Shown: in pieces, positions 17,227-27,000 of the stretch
Numbering within the stretch: the first letter of the stretch is position 1
Layout of the letters: each line of letters opens with the position of its first letter
Assembly (NCBI GenBank): GCA_964386005.1
Contig: CAYLSB010000003.1
Coordinates: 59,057-123,056, forward strand
Reading direction: 5' to 3'
Length of the DNA: 64,000 bases
Source of the DNA: FEN-1350 sp964386005
Lineage (GTDB): Bacteria > Planctomycetota > Phycisphaerae > Sedimentisphaerales > Anaerohalosphaeraceae
Made by a program: the position numbers and the translations under genes
The notes under the pieces: generated by a model
Database searches by the model: none
Told to the model about the DNA's origin: nothing
The model's input: only the letters and a program-made list of their open reading frames with translations

Positions 17227-20181
17227 TCAGATACCCGCGACGCTAAGAATCACGTCTTCAAAACGATATCCGGCGCTCTCATCGACGGCATCCTTGTGAT
17301 TGACGAATCCCCCGATGATCAGCGTGTGCTCGCCCGGCGCCAATGCCCCGAGTTCCTTATGGAACCACTGCAGACCGGTGCCCAGGAACAATCCGCCGTC
17401 TCCGTCGCCGACTATGCGTGCAACGTAGTCGTTGGCGCCCGTTCCCACCAACACACCGTCCACAGAGACCAACACGTCGCTGTACTCACTCGGCTCGAAG
17501 CCCGGCGATTGGGTCATCAAATAACGGACCGACAATTGCACCGAACCGGAGGCCGGAGGCACCGTGAAGGTTCTGCGCCAGCCGCCCGACATCCCGGTAA
17601 CGTCCACCGTGTTGATGCCTCCTATAGATACACGAAGGTAACCGGCAGAGAATCCGCCGCTGGCATAACTGGGCTGGTTCGTGCCGCGGAACGTGTCATC
17701 CACATACACGAAACCCTGGGCGCTTGCGTCGAAGTCCGCCGAGAGAATCACCGAATCATAGACGGTGACGTTCACCGAACCGGAAACAACATCCTGGCCG
17801 TCCGATACCTGTACACCCAACGTATAGATCTGGATCGTGGCAACATCCGGCGGTGTATAGATCGGATTGGCAATCGCGGCATTGCTGACCGATCCCGCTC
17901 CCGCCGGAACCGTCCACGCATACGTAAGCGGAGCCGGTCCGTCGGAATCCGTCGCATCCACAAAAAGCTGACTGGTCTGCGTATCGAAGAGCATCGAAGG
18001 CGTTGCCGTAACCGACACGATCACGGGTGGAGTATTCACCACGGGGGTATTGTCCACCGTAATCATCAGGTTTGCGCTTGCCGTATCCTGGCCATCGGAC
18101 ACTTCAACCGACAAGGTAATGATCTGCGTCGAAGCAACATCCGGAGGAGTATAAATCGGATTGGCGATGGTTGCGTTGCTCACCGATCCGCCGCCGATCG
18201 GGACCGTCCAGTTGTAGCTGAGCGGGGAGGGGCCATCGGTATCCGTCGCAACTACCAGAAGCTGACTGGTCTGCGTATCCAGAATCGCGGCCGGTGTCGC
18301 GGAAACCGCGCTGATCTGCGGGGCCATATTGACGGCCGGACCCGTGACGGTAAGAATCACGTCTTCAAAACGATATCCGGCGCTCTCATCGACGGCATCC
18401 TTGTGATTGACGAATCCCCCGATGATCAGCGTGTGCTCGCCCGGCGCCAATGCCCCGAGTTCCTTATGGAACCACTGCAGACCGGTGCCCAGGAACAATC
18501 CGCCGTCTCCGTCGCCGACTATGCGTGCAACGTAGTCGTTGGCGCCCGTTCCCACCAACACACCGTCCACAGAGACCAACACGTCGCTGTACTCACTCGG
18601 CTCGAAGCCCGGCGATTGGGTCATCAAATAACGGACCGACAATTGCACCGAACCGGAGGCCGGAGGCACCGTGAAGGTTCTGCGCCAGCCGCCCGACATC
18701 CCGGTAACGTCCACCGTGTTGATGCCTCCTATAGATACACGAAGGTAACCGGCAGAGAATCCGCCGCTGGCATAACTGGGCTGGTTCGTGCCGCGGAACG
18801 TGTCATCCACATACACGAAACCCTGGGCGCTTGCGTCGAAGTCCGCCGAGAGAATCACCGAATCATAGACGGTGACGTTCACCGAACCGGAAACAACATC
18901 CTGGCCGTCCGATACCTGTACACCCAACGTATAGATCTGGATCGTGGCAACATCCGGCGGTGTATAGATCGGATTGGCAATCGCGGCATTGCTGACCGAT
19001 CCCGCTCCCGCCGGAACCGTCCACGCATACGTAAGCGGAGCCGGTCCGTCGGAATCCGTCGCATCCACAAAAAGCTGACTGGTCTGCGTATCGAAGAGCA
19101 TCGAAGGCGTTGCCGTAACCGACACGATCACGGGTGCGGCATTCCCCGCAAGACTGCCGACTTCGAGATAGGCCAACTGTCCGCCCGGAGAGGCCTTCTG
19201 ATTGGTGAGCCGCAACCGGCGATCATACACAGGATAGAGCCCATTGGCCTTTGGAACAACGATGGCATCGACGGTCTTGCCCGCCGTCAGAAGAATCGAA
19301 GACTGGTCTTTGGGATACGGGTAAGGGTACCCATCCTCGGCGAGGACCGTCGCACGCAGATTCTGGAACACGGGAACATGCGTCTCCAAACCCATGTTGA
19401 AGAATCGAATAAGGGTTTGCTCATGGATCTGACCCGCGGGAAGGGGCGATTGGCCGGCCTGATAGGGTTGACCGTTGACCAGATAATATTGCGGATTGTA
19501 TTCCATGGTACTGGTTATGGCTTTTCCCGGTCCATAATTGAGGGTCGCCACGGCGGTATGAAACGTCGGATCAATCTCGCTGTAAAAAAGAATGACCTCG
19601 TTGTCATAGGATACACCGGGGTAGGCCTGGCCGACGGCGGCATCCTTAATCATCGCGCCATACAATCCCATCTGGACATGGCAGGCCAGATGATTCCCGC
19701 TAAAATAGGTATAGGATCCCGGCTTCAGGTTCGTCCATGTGTAATCCACCGGCGCGACATTTCCCGGAGGGGTATCGTAGGTGACATTGCGGATCCGACC
19801 CTCAAACTCCGGATAGGGAGCCGGACCGAAACGCACGGGGGACAGGGCCGTGATTTGTCCGGGAATGACCACGGAGGCCGGACAGCCCGTCGGGATCCCG
19901 GTTGTAGCCGGCGTCAGATTGTTTTTGAGATGAACCGTCAGGGTGGTATCACCCGGCGGCACACGCAAGACGGGACCGGGTACAGTGACGATGCCGTCTT
20001 CGACGCCAAAGGCCGAATCCAGAGCAAAGCCCCACATGGTTACGGGACCTCCGGGCATCATGACCGTCGTCACGTCCGCCCTCAGATGGTATTCCACCGA
20101 CCAGCCGATCGATGCGACCGACAGCAGGATCATCGAACAGAAACCGAGAATGCGATAGGGTTTTATCTTTAGGTTTTTCAT
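17227..20181 (-). CDS. Secreted multicopper-oxidase-like protein with PKD and jelly-roll modules
   Basis: 984 residues; signal peptide to about 29. Residues about 30-345 form two cupredoxin-like domains of the multicopper oxidase family, but the copper ligands are mostly lost. The type 1 region reads YTYFSGNHLACHVQMGLYGAM, where the usual Cys and Met positions are Phe-Ser and Leu, and no HxH pairs of a trinuclear site are visible. It is probably structural or a partner subunit. The rest is modular: PKD-like domain plus jelly-roll domain, a middle PKD-like domain, then the PKD plus jelly-roll pair again, encoded by 786-bp repeats identical at base level. AGGAG precedes the ATG. Last gene of the putative redox operon, 34 bases after the previous one. 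Confidence 0.85.
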   Translation of the reverse strand: MKNLKIKPYRILGFCSMILLSVASIGWSVEYHLRADVTTVMMPGGPVTMWGFALDSAFGVEDGIVTVPGPVLRVPPGDTTLTVHLKNNLTPATTGIPTGCPASVVIPGQITALSPVRFGPAPYPEFEGRIRNVTYDTPPGNVAPVDYTWTNLKPGSYTYFSGNHLACHVQMGLYGAMIKDAAVGQAYPGVSYDNEVILFYSEIDPTFHTAVATLNYGPGKAITSTMEYNPQYYLVNGQPYQAGQSPLPAGQIHEQTLIRFFNMGLETHVPVFQNLRATVLAEDGYPYPYPKDQSSILLTAGKTVDAIVVPKANGLYPVYDRRLRLTNQKASPGGQLAYLEVGSLAGNAAPVIVSVTATPSMLFDTQTSQLFVDATDSDGPAPLTYAWTVPAGAGSVSNAAIANPIYTPPDVATIQIYTLGVQVSDGQDVVSGSVNVTVYDSVILSADFDASAQGFVYVDDTFRGTNQPSYASGGFSAGYLRVSIGGINTVDVTGMSGGWRRTFTVPPASGSVQLSVRYLMTQSPGFEPSEYSDVLVSVDGVLVGTGANDYVARIVGDGDGGLFLGTGLQWFHKELGALAPGEHTLIIGGFVNHKDAVDESAGYRFEDVILTVTGPAVNMAPQISAVSATPAAILDTQTSQLLVVATDTDGPSPLSYNWTVPIGGGSVSNATIANPIYTPPDVASTQIITLSVEVSDGQDTASANLMITVDNTPVVNTPPVIVSVTATPSMLFDTQTSQLFVDATDSDGPAPLTYAWTVPAGAGSVSNAAIANPIYTPPDVATIQIYTLGVQVSDGQDVVSGSVNVTVYDSVILSADFDASAQGFVYVDDTFRGTNQPSYASGGFSAGYLRVSIGGINTVDVTGMSGGWRRTFTVPPASGSVQLSVRYLMTQSPGFEPSEYSDVLVSVDGVLVGTGANDYVARIVGDGDGGLFLGTGLQWFHKELGALAPGEHTLIIGGFVNHKDAVDESAGYRFEDVILSVAGI
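17244..18029. repeat. 786-bp direct repeat, copy A
   Basis: Identical, as far as I can read base by base, to 18351-19136 (offset 1107). Exactly 262 codons, so the frame is kept. It encodes the C-terminal PKD-like plus jelly-roll modules of the multicopper-oxidase-like protein. Confidence 0.95.
18351..19136. repeat. 786-bp direct repeat, copy B
   Basis: Second copy of the 786-bp in-gene repeat. The 321-bp spacer between the copies encodes a different PKD-like domain. Flanking bases diverge at once at both ends, which defines the unit exactly. Confidence 0.95.
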
Positions 20182-20215
20182 TGGTTATCTCCTGTATATT
20201 GGGCGATGGATCCGA

Positions 20216-21529
20216 TCACGGCATCGCCATTTCATCGATCACAACGCTGGGGGGTTCGATGAGAAGCATCGTCATGAGTCCACCCGGGAACAGATCGTTA
20301 TTGACCATTTCCTTCTCATTATGCGAATGCCACATGAAGAAGTAACCGCCGTTGACGTTGAATCCGCCTTCTCCCGGGGGCAGCGCGCCCATCGCTCCGA
20401 GGAAGGGACTTCCGCTGTACATCATTCCTATCGTAATGTTTTTAATATCGGGCAGCGTGACGGGGAAGGGTTTGCCATGATCCGGGGCGTATTCGCCCGG
20501 TTCCATCGGATCGCCAGGGGCATGGCCGTAAATATCCCAGCCGAGTTTCTCGCCGGTCCATTCAAAGATGCAATCGGCTGTCTGGCCGGGGGCGACGGTC
20601 AAGGTGAAATCCGACTCGGCCAGATCCGCCCCCATGCCGGGGCCGCTGGAAAGCAATCGGCCGTCACGGGCAATCTGCAGCATGTTGTTGCCATGCGTAT
20701 GGAAGGGATGCAAGTCCCGTCCGCCTCCGATAAACCGCATCAACATGCGATCTCCCGGATGCATCCGGGGCATACAACTATACGGCTGATACGGCAGCAG
20801 CGGATCATGATCCATCAACATGGTATCAGGAGCGTTGCGACCATTGATGAACCACAAGACCGGCCAATAGGTGGTCAGGTCGATCCGGTTCCACATGCCG
20901 CATTCGGCCAATTCGTGAATGACCGGATCCATTTCCGTCAACAAATACAGCGTTTCATACGTGTAACGGGAATCCATGTGATTGTAGGCCCACATTTCTC
21001 CCATGTGTTGCATGGCGGGTCGAATAATCAGGGCGCCGACCAGTCCCATCTCGACCTGCAGCTCGGGTTGCGTTCCACTATGGTAGAGATAGGTTCCTGG
21101 ATGGGTTGCCGTAAATGTATAGGTCACGGGACCGCTCATTCCGCCGGCTTCCACTTCCCGCGTTAGGAGTCCGGGGCTTCCGCCGGAAGCCGTAACCCCC
21201 TCCTGACCGGGAAACACGATCGAGACGGGAACCGGCAGCATATTATTCAGAACCACCTTTACCGTATCCCCTTCGTTGACTTCCAGCGTGGGTCCGGGAT
21301 ACTGCGGCATGGCCATCATTCCGTGTTGCACAGCGTAGGCCCACATGTAATAGCTGCCGCCGTCCGGCGTCGAGATATAACACTCTCCCGTGGTCAGATG
21401 AAATTCTCCCGTCATCGGATCCGGTTTGACGGTCATGATCATCGCATCGGCTGTCGAAAGGAAAGACAGGGTCATTCCCGCCGCCAGCAGAAGAAACGTC
21501 GTTTTGAAATTGAATCGCAATCTTTTCAT
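20216..21529 (-). CDS. Secreted two-domain multicopper oxidase-type protein
   Basis: 437 residues; signal peptide to about 29 (STADA). Domain 1 (about 30-170) is a cupredoxin fold without ligands: the HWHG position reads VFPG (105-108), and the late motif YLYHSGTQPELQVEMGLVGA has no Cys. Domain 2 (about 190-425) carries HPFHTHG (His274, 277, 279) and WHSHNEKEM (His401, His403): two HxH pairs for a trinuclear copper site, but Ser instead of the type 1 Cys. Alone it has half of an oxidase; the other half (HWH plus HCH) is in the next protein upstream in the operon. GGAG lies 8 bases before the ATG. Probably extracytoplasmic. Confidence 0.88.
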   Translation of the reverse strand: MKRLRFNFKTTFLLLAAGMTLSFLSTADAMIMTVKPDPMTGEFHLTTGECYISTPDGGSYYMWAYAVQHGMMAMPQYPGPTLEVNEGDTVKVVLNNMLPVPVSIVFPGQEGVTASGGSPGLLTREVEAGGMSGPVTYTFTATHPGTYLYHSGTQPELQVEMGLVGALIIRPAMQHMGEMWAYNHMDSRYTYETLYLLTEMDPVIHELAECGMWNRIDLTTYWPVLWFINGRNAPDTMLMDHDPLLPYQPYSCMPRMHPGDRMLMRFIGGGRDLHPFHTHGNNMLQIARDGRLLSSGPGMGADLAESDFTLTVAPGQTADCIFEWTGEKLGWDIYGHAPGDPMEPGEYAPDHGKPFPVTLPDIKNITIGMMYSGSPFLGAMGALPPGEGGFNVNGGYFFMWHSHNEKEMVNNDLFPGGLMTMLLIEPPSVVIDEMAMP

Positions 21530-21570
21530 GATTGAATCTCCTCGTGAAAGATATCGGGTTGACCCATGAC

Positions 21571-23979
21571 TTATGGATTGAGAATTATTTCGGTCATCAT
21601 TCCGCCGAAATCCTGGTTATAGTTGCTCAGATGATTGAGGTTGGTGGTGTAGAGGATGTACGTACCGGGCGAAACACCCGCGGTATCCAGAATCACATCC
21701 GCGGTCTGACCGCCGCCCAGATCCACCGACTGCGTCCAGTACGACAGATCCTTTCCGTTGGGACCTCGCAGCAATCGAGAACCCTTACCCACCACCTTCA
21801 TGGGAATGCCCGGAACCGACAGGGTGTGAAAACTGGTGGTCGAAACGCTCGATATCCGCAACAGGATTTTTTGTCCCTGCGTGGCGGTGATCAGGGCATG
21901 AATCTTCTGCGACTCGTGATTCATGTACCCCTCATCCATCGCCGTGTTCATGAGGGGATAGGGTTTGATCGTATCCGGATACCCCCGGCCGTTGATCATC
22001 GGATACCGATCGTCCATCATGGCAAACGGCAGGGGTTGAACCGCCAGGCTGGCATCGTGGAACGCCGGGTCGAACGACGAAATCTGAATCGGTGCATCCA
22101 CATCGTAGTAGGTGGAACCATCGCCGTCGTTATAGGCATATGTATATCCGGTACGATGAGTAAATCCATTAAGGTCGGTCAGGTCGGGCAACAGATTCTG
22201 TCGGGGCAGGACATACAATTGCCCCAGCATTCCCATCTGCATGTGTTCGGTCGCCTCGACATGGCAGTGCCATAGAAATGTTCCCGGTTCGACCACATTG
22301 TAGAAATAGGTCAGCGTCGCACCCATGTTGATACTGATCGAAGCATCGGGCACGCCGTCAAAGATCGGAGCGGCGTTCGGAAAACCGTGCCAGTGAATCG
22401 TATGCGGATCAAACAGATCCGGGCGAGCCATCATTCCCACGTTGGTGAGATCCAGATAGAGCCGCTGCCCCTCGCGAACAACGATCGTGGGGGCCGGAAA
22501 ATCGGCCGCCATCATTCCATGGTGAATGACCATCCCGTTGGGCACGCCGGTCGCATTGCCGAAACCGAACATGTACTGAAGTTTCCCGTCCGCCATGTTC
22601 ACGAATCCATCGCCGGCGGTCATGTGCATGCCAATATTGTCATTGAATGGATTTCCATCGCCATCGGAATCCTCCGGATCGGTATCCGAGGGAATATTCA
22701 GGGGTTTCAGGAAATAATTAAACACGTATTGCGCAAGCTCTTTGCCCGCCGACAGGGCCTTGATGTTGCCGGAAGCAAAATGAATCCCGCCGTAAATTCT
22801 GCTGACGCCCGCCTCTTCCGCGGCCTGAGTAAAGCTGCGATAGTTTCGCATGTCCATCGGCATCATATAGGAAGGGATCGCAAAATCGATCGTATCCCTG
22901 CCGAAAAATTCGGCGAGAATTCCGGCGGCCGCGGCGCTAAACGTGCTGTGAGCGGATACATATTCCGGAAAGGCGGGGGTCATGATCAACGGTTCCCACC
23001 CAAGGTCCCGTTCCGTCAGAGGATTTCCATCCGTATCCGCGGCACGAATCGCCGTGATCGGCCTCCAGAAATTGTATTCGTATTTGCAGTCCCAGGCGAC
23101 GATTCCCGCGTCGGCAAGAGCGATATTCAGCAAGGCAAATAGCCGGGCGTTCTGCCAAAGATTATTGAATTGATTACCAGCGACCTGCTGAGCGATTTTG
23201 TTCCAACGACCCACCGTCGTGATCGTACCCGGCATATCCACCCAGAACACGGCGATATCGCTCTGTTCCTGGCTGCGGATTGCGCTGACTTTTGCCCCGA
23301 GCGTTTTTACCTCGTTCCACTCATCGGCATATTCGGCGCTGGTCAAATCCGGAGGGGCAATGGGTCTGAACTGGGAAGGGCTCGTCATGGCAAACGGAGT
23401 GACCGTAGCCCAGTTTGGCATCATCGCCGGGGCATAATCCGGCGGGGTCGGCTGCCAGTCTCCGGGATCGGATCCGGGAACATACGGAACCATATCCCCC
23501 GAATGATCCCCGCTTCGCCAGGAAACAATCCGATTTCCCACCTCGTTGCCGAATACGACTCCGTTGGTCTCCCTGTCTCCATCGGGGACATGCGAAAGAC
23601 TTTCGGCCAGCGCCGCATCAAATGTCGCCTCCTGGGAAGGAAATAACGCCACAAGCACCCTGTATGCGGCAGCGGCGGCGGCGGCTTCTCGTGATATTAT
23701 CTTCGGAGCAACCGCGGTCACATAGTAGTTTTCACAGGCGTGATCAATGTTGTTGATGGAATCAAACATGGCCGCGTGAACCATCGCCAGAACGCGAGAG
23801 GCCTGCGTTGCCCGATACTGGGCGGTTTGTATCGCGCCCAAGGCGACATTGTTCCATTGCACAATCACATCTGCGGCCGGCATGTCCATGTCTCCCCAAA
23901 CGTCACCGATCGGGAACGGCCGTGTCAGGAACAGGCTGGCCAACACCAGAATCATTCGATATACTTTCCCCTTTTTCAT
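21571..23979 (-). CDS. Vanadium-dependent haloperoxidase fused to a multicopper oxidase
   Basis: 802 residues with an N-terminal signal peptide. Residues about 35-430 form an all-helical vanadium haloperoxidase/PAP2 domain. All vanadate-site residues are present with the spacing known from Curvularia chloroperoxidase: Lys299 and Arg306 (KYEYNFWRP), Ser342-Ala343-His344, Arg394 and His400 (RIYGGIH). A short Asp/Asn-rich linker (about 431-448) leads to a two-domain multicopper oxidase. Its first domain has HTIHWHG (His526/529/531) and HCHVEATEHMQMGM (His571, Cys572, His573, His579, Met584), a full type 1 copper site plus two HxH pairs; its second domain lacks ligand motifs. AGGAG is 8 bases before the ATG. 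Likely a secreted oxidant-generating or metal-oxidising enzyme; substrate unknown. Confidence 0.93.
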   Translation of the reverse strand: MKKGKVYRMILVLASLFLTRPFPIGDVWGDMDMPAADVIVQWNNVALGAIQTAQYRATQASRVLAMVHAAMFDSINNIDHACENYYVTAVAPKIISREAAAAAAAYRVLVALFPSQEATFDAALAESLSHVPDGDRETNGVVFGNEVGNRIVSWRSGDHSGDMVPYVPGSDPGDWQPTPPDYAPAMMPNWATVTPFAMTSPSQFRPIAPPDLTSAEYADEWNEVKTLGAKVSAIRSQEQSDIAVFWVDMPGTITTVGRWNKIAQQVAGNQFNNLWQNARLFALLNIALADAGIVAWDCKYEYNFWRPITAIRAADTDGNPLTERDLGWEPLIMTPAFPEYVSAHSTFSAAAAGILAEFFGRDTIDFAIPSYMMPMDMRNYRSFTQAAEEAGVSRIYGGIHFASGNIKALSAGKELAQYVFNYFLKPLNIPSDTDPEDSDGDGNPFNDNIGMHMTAGDGFVNMADGKLQYMFGFGNATGVPNGMVIHHGMMAADFPAPTIVVREGQRLYLDLTNVGMMARPDLFDPHTIHWHGFPNAAPIFDGVPDASISINMGATLTYFYNVVEPGTFLWHCHVEATEHMQMGMLGQLYVLPRQNLLPDLTDLNGFTHRTGYTYAYNDGDGSTYYDVDAPIQISSFDPAFHDASLAVQPLPFAMMDDRYPMINGRGYPDTIKPYPLMNTAMDEGYMNHESQKIHALITATQGQKILLRISSVSTTSFHTLSVPGIPMKVVGKGSRLLRGPNGKDLSYWTQSVDLGGGQTADVILDTAGVSPGTYILYTTNLNHLSNYNQDFGGMMTEIILNP

Positions 23980-24030
23980 GTTATGTACTCCTGTTCAATG
24001 TTGTTGATATAAGGCATTTGCCAATCTGTT

Positions 24031-27000
24031 TTACGGGCAGCAGTTGGTTTGACCGAATTGGCTCGCAAAGACCGTAAAGTCCAACAGGTTGACCACGCCG
24101 TCCTGATTGAAGTCGCAGGGCGGATATCGGTAGTACAGGCAGACCGTCATCCAGTTGCTCGCGAAAATATTGAGGTCCACAACGTCCACATCCCCATCGA
24201 CATCCAGATCGGCCGAACAATTGGGTCGAATCTCATCGGCGCCGGCATCGACAAACACGCCGCCAGGCCGAATCTGTCCATCGAAATCGTAGTCCAGATC
24301 GGGGAAATCCGTAATGGTAAAGTCGCCGAGATTGATGGCGGGAGATCCGCAGGTGATATGGTAATCTCCGTTGATCCCGATCGGATTGAACCGCAACGAG
24401 AGGAAATTCCCCCCTTCGTCGAGGACGGCGGCTGTCTGGAGTGTATTTGTGTAGGACTCTGCGAACAAGGGATCGGACGCCACATTCGTGCCGTCATCAT
24501 AATCGGCGCCGAATGTATCGGTCAGACTGGTAAGTATGCTGCTTTTTGGATTCAAATACACTGGGAACGGGAACCCTGTCACGGCCAGATCCCAGATCGG
24601 CTGCGTCGCATGGGGCGCCAGCCCACCGTGACCGCCGTTGATCGAGACATCCCAGAAGAATGACCGGTTCTGCCAGATGATGTTGTCGTTCAGCAGCGGA
24701 TTTGTGTAATCTTGACCGGACAATGCGGCCAGGTCCTGACTGTGCGGAACACTGACGACACCCGCGGGTTGCGGATTGGACATCAGGAGATTACCGGGGG
24801 TAAAACTATTGGCGGTTGTTGCCGCACTGTCGTTGTTGGCGATGGTGTTGTTGACCACATTGACGCGGAGGGCATTCTGAAGATACAGGCCGCCCGCGGC
24901 GCCGCCGGCTACATTATTAACGATCATGTTGTTGAACACGTTGATCGTGTACCACAGAGCCGGGGCTTCCATCGCATCGATGCCGTTAATGTTCATCAAG
25001 GCAATCCCGCCTCCTACGCCGGCTCCCGCAAGATTTCCTTGGATCAAATTCGACAGGATGGTTACCGAACCGCTTCCGTCGCCCAGCGCGCCGGGATCTT
25101 CCGGATTGACGGTCTTTTCGACAAAAATACCGCCGCCGTTTCCGCCGATGGCCAAGCCGTAAAATACCTCGTTGGACACAACGCGATTCTGTTCGATTCG
25201 ACCGCGATGGCTCAGGCCGGAGTGGGTGATACCGCCGCCGTTCCATCTCGTAAAGTTCCCCATGATCAGGTTATTCCGAATGGTGTAATCGTCGGCGCCG
25301 GTAAAGATCGTGATGCCGCCGCCGCCCATGACGCCGCCATTCTTGAGGACATGATTATTATGGATATTCACATGCGTGTTCATCTCCTCGAGACCGGGAG
25401 TGCCGACCGTGATGCCGCCGCCCCAGCTACCCTGGTTGCTCTTAATCTTGTTGTTACTGATCTCGAGATAATGAGCCATACTGTGGACATAGATGCCGCC
25501 GCCGGCGATGGAGCCGGAAATGGAGAAACCATCGATCCGGCCTGAAGACCCTTCCGCAAAGGCGAAACCCGCATTGCCCAGAACCATGATTCCCGGCGTC
25601 TCATTGGCCGCGAATGGATCCGTGCCATCGAGTCCCAGAATGGTCTGGATCTTCGTGTGCCAGGCCGCAACGCGATCCGCGGGAGTCGGATTGGCATGGA
25701 GGATCGTTGATTCAGCTCCGGAACCCTGAAGCGTAACATTCTTATACAGGATCGGATTTTCAAAGTAGTGACCGGGGTGGACGATGATCAGATCGCCCGG
25801 AGAGGCCGCATCGATCGCATCCTGGATCGGATGAGAGGGATACGCGGCTTGCTCAACATGGAACGTATTCCGCGTCTGGCATCCTCCGACATGAAGCGTT
25901 ACGCCCAGGTCGGAACTCTTGCCCGTATCATTTCGGGTGACTTTGACCTGCCCAGTCGTAACCGTCCCGAAATCCACCTCGGCAACAATGGTCAGGTTGG
26001 ACCAGGTACCGGGATTGACTGTCAGGGGAACGCCGCCGACGGTCACGGTACCCCCGGCCGCACCGAAACCAAAGTCACGGGTGATCAACTCCGTCGTGGC
26101 CGGATTGGCCGGATCATAATCGGGATTGGGTACCGCTTTGTATCCGACCGAAGTGATTGTAATCGTATCGCCGTTGGTGCAGACGATTGGTCCGCCATCC
26201 GGCCCTTCAACCGAAAAGATCACCGGAGTGCCGCTTGACGGTTCCACATCCAAAACCCGGTTGGGATACCCGACAAACGCGGCGATGGGGACTATCGGCG
26301 TATCCAGATAGGAAACGCTTCCCGGATAGTAATTAAACGTCCACGGAGTTTGACTGTAATCCGGATCGTAATAGGGATCGATGATCATCTGTCCGGGATT
26401 GGCCGGATCCGGGATCGGACCCGGATGATTCAGGACCAAAGTCAGCATCTGCGGAGCCACGCCGCTGGGCGCCGCCACATTCACGGTATAGGTGGATGGC
26501 AAGGCCGCGTTGTAGCATCCGAATTCGTCGCTATAGATTCGAAGCAACTCATTACCCGCCCAGTCCTGGAACGAAATGGGAAGCCATGAAGGAGCGGCCT
26601 TTTCCCCGAAGACGGGGCTTTCTGCGTTGAATTCAGCGGATAAGTCATTGTTGACAAAACCCACCGCACGTGCCGCCTTGGGAACCTGCGTGAAGAAGAA
26701 GAAATCCGCGGCCGCGTTTTTGCCATCCGAAACTCGGACCTGTTTTCGGTCGGGAGTCGGACGCATCTCCAGGGCAAATGGCGCCTCGATCAGATCGGCC
26801 GGATCGATTCCCGGAAGCGGATTTCCCATTTCGTCGGTCTGAAAACTCAGGTACTGCTGTACCGGTCGAAGATCTCCGACGATGGGCGGGGGAATCAGCA
26901 ATGGACTTGGAGTATAACTATCGCCAAAGTCCACATTCTTGTCCTCCTCTTTGACGAGGGTGTATCCGAAAGGCGTAGCCGCTTCGACGATATAGACGCC

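Noticed and set aside
17296..20172. Long open frame on the + strand opposite the multicopper-oxidase-like gene (and similar long antisense frames at 48773-50089 and 36315-37550)
   Set aside because: Arg/His/Gly-rich antisense shadows of genes with clear families on the other strand; no signal, motif or ribosome site supports them.
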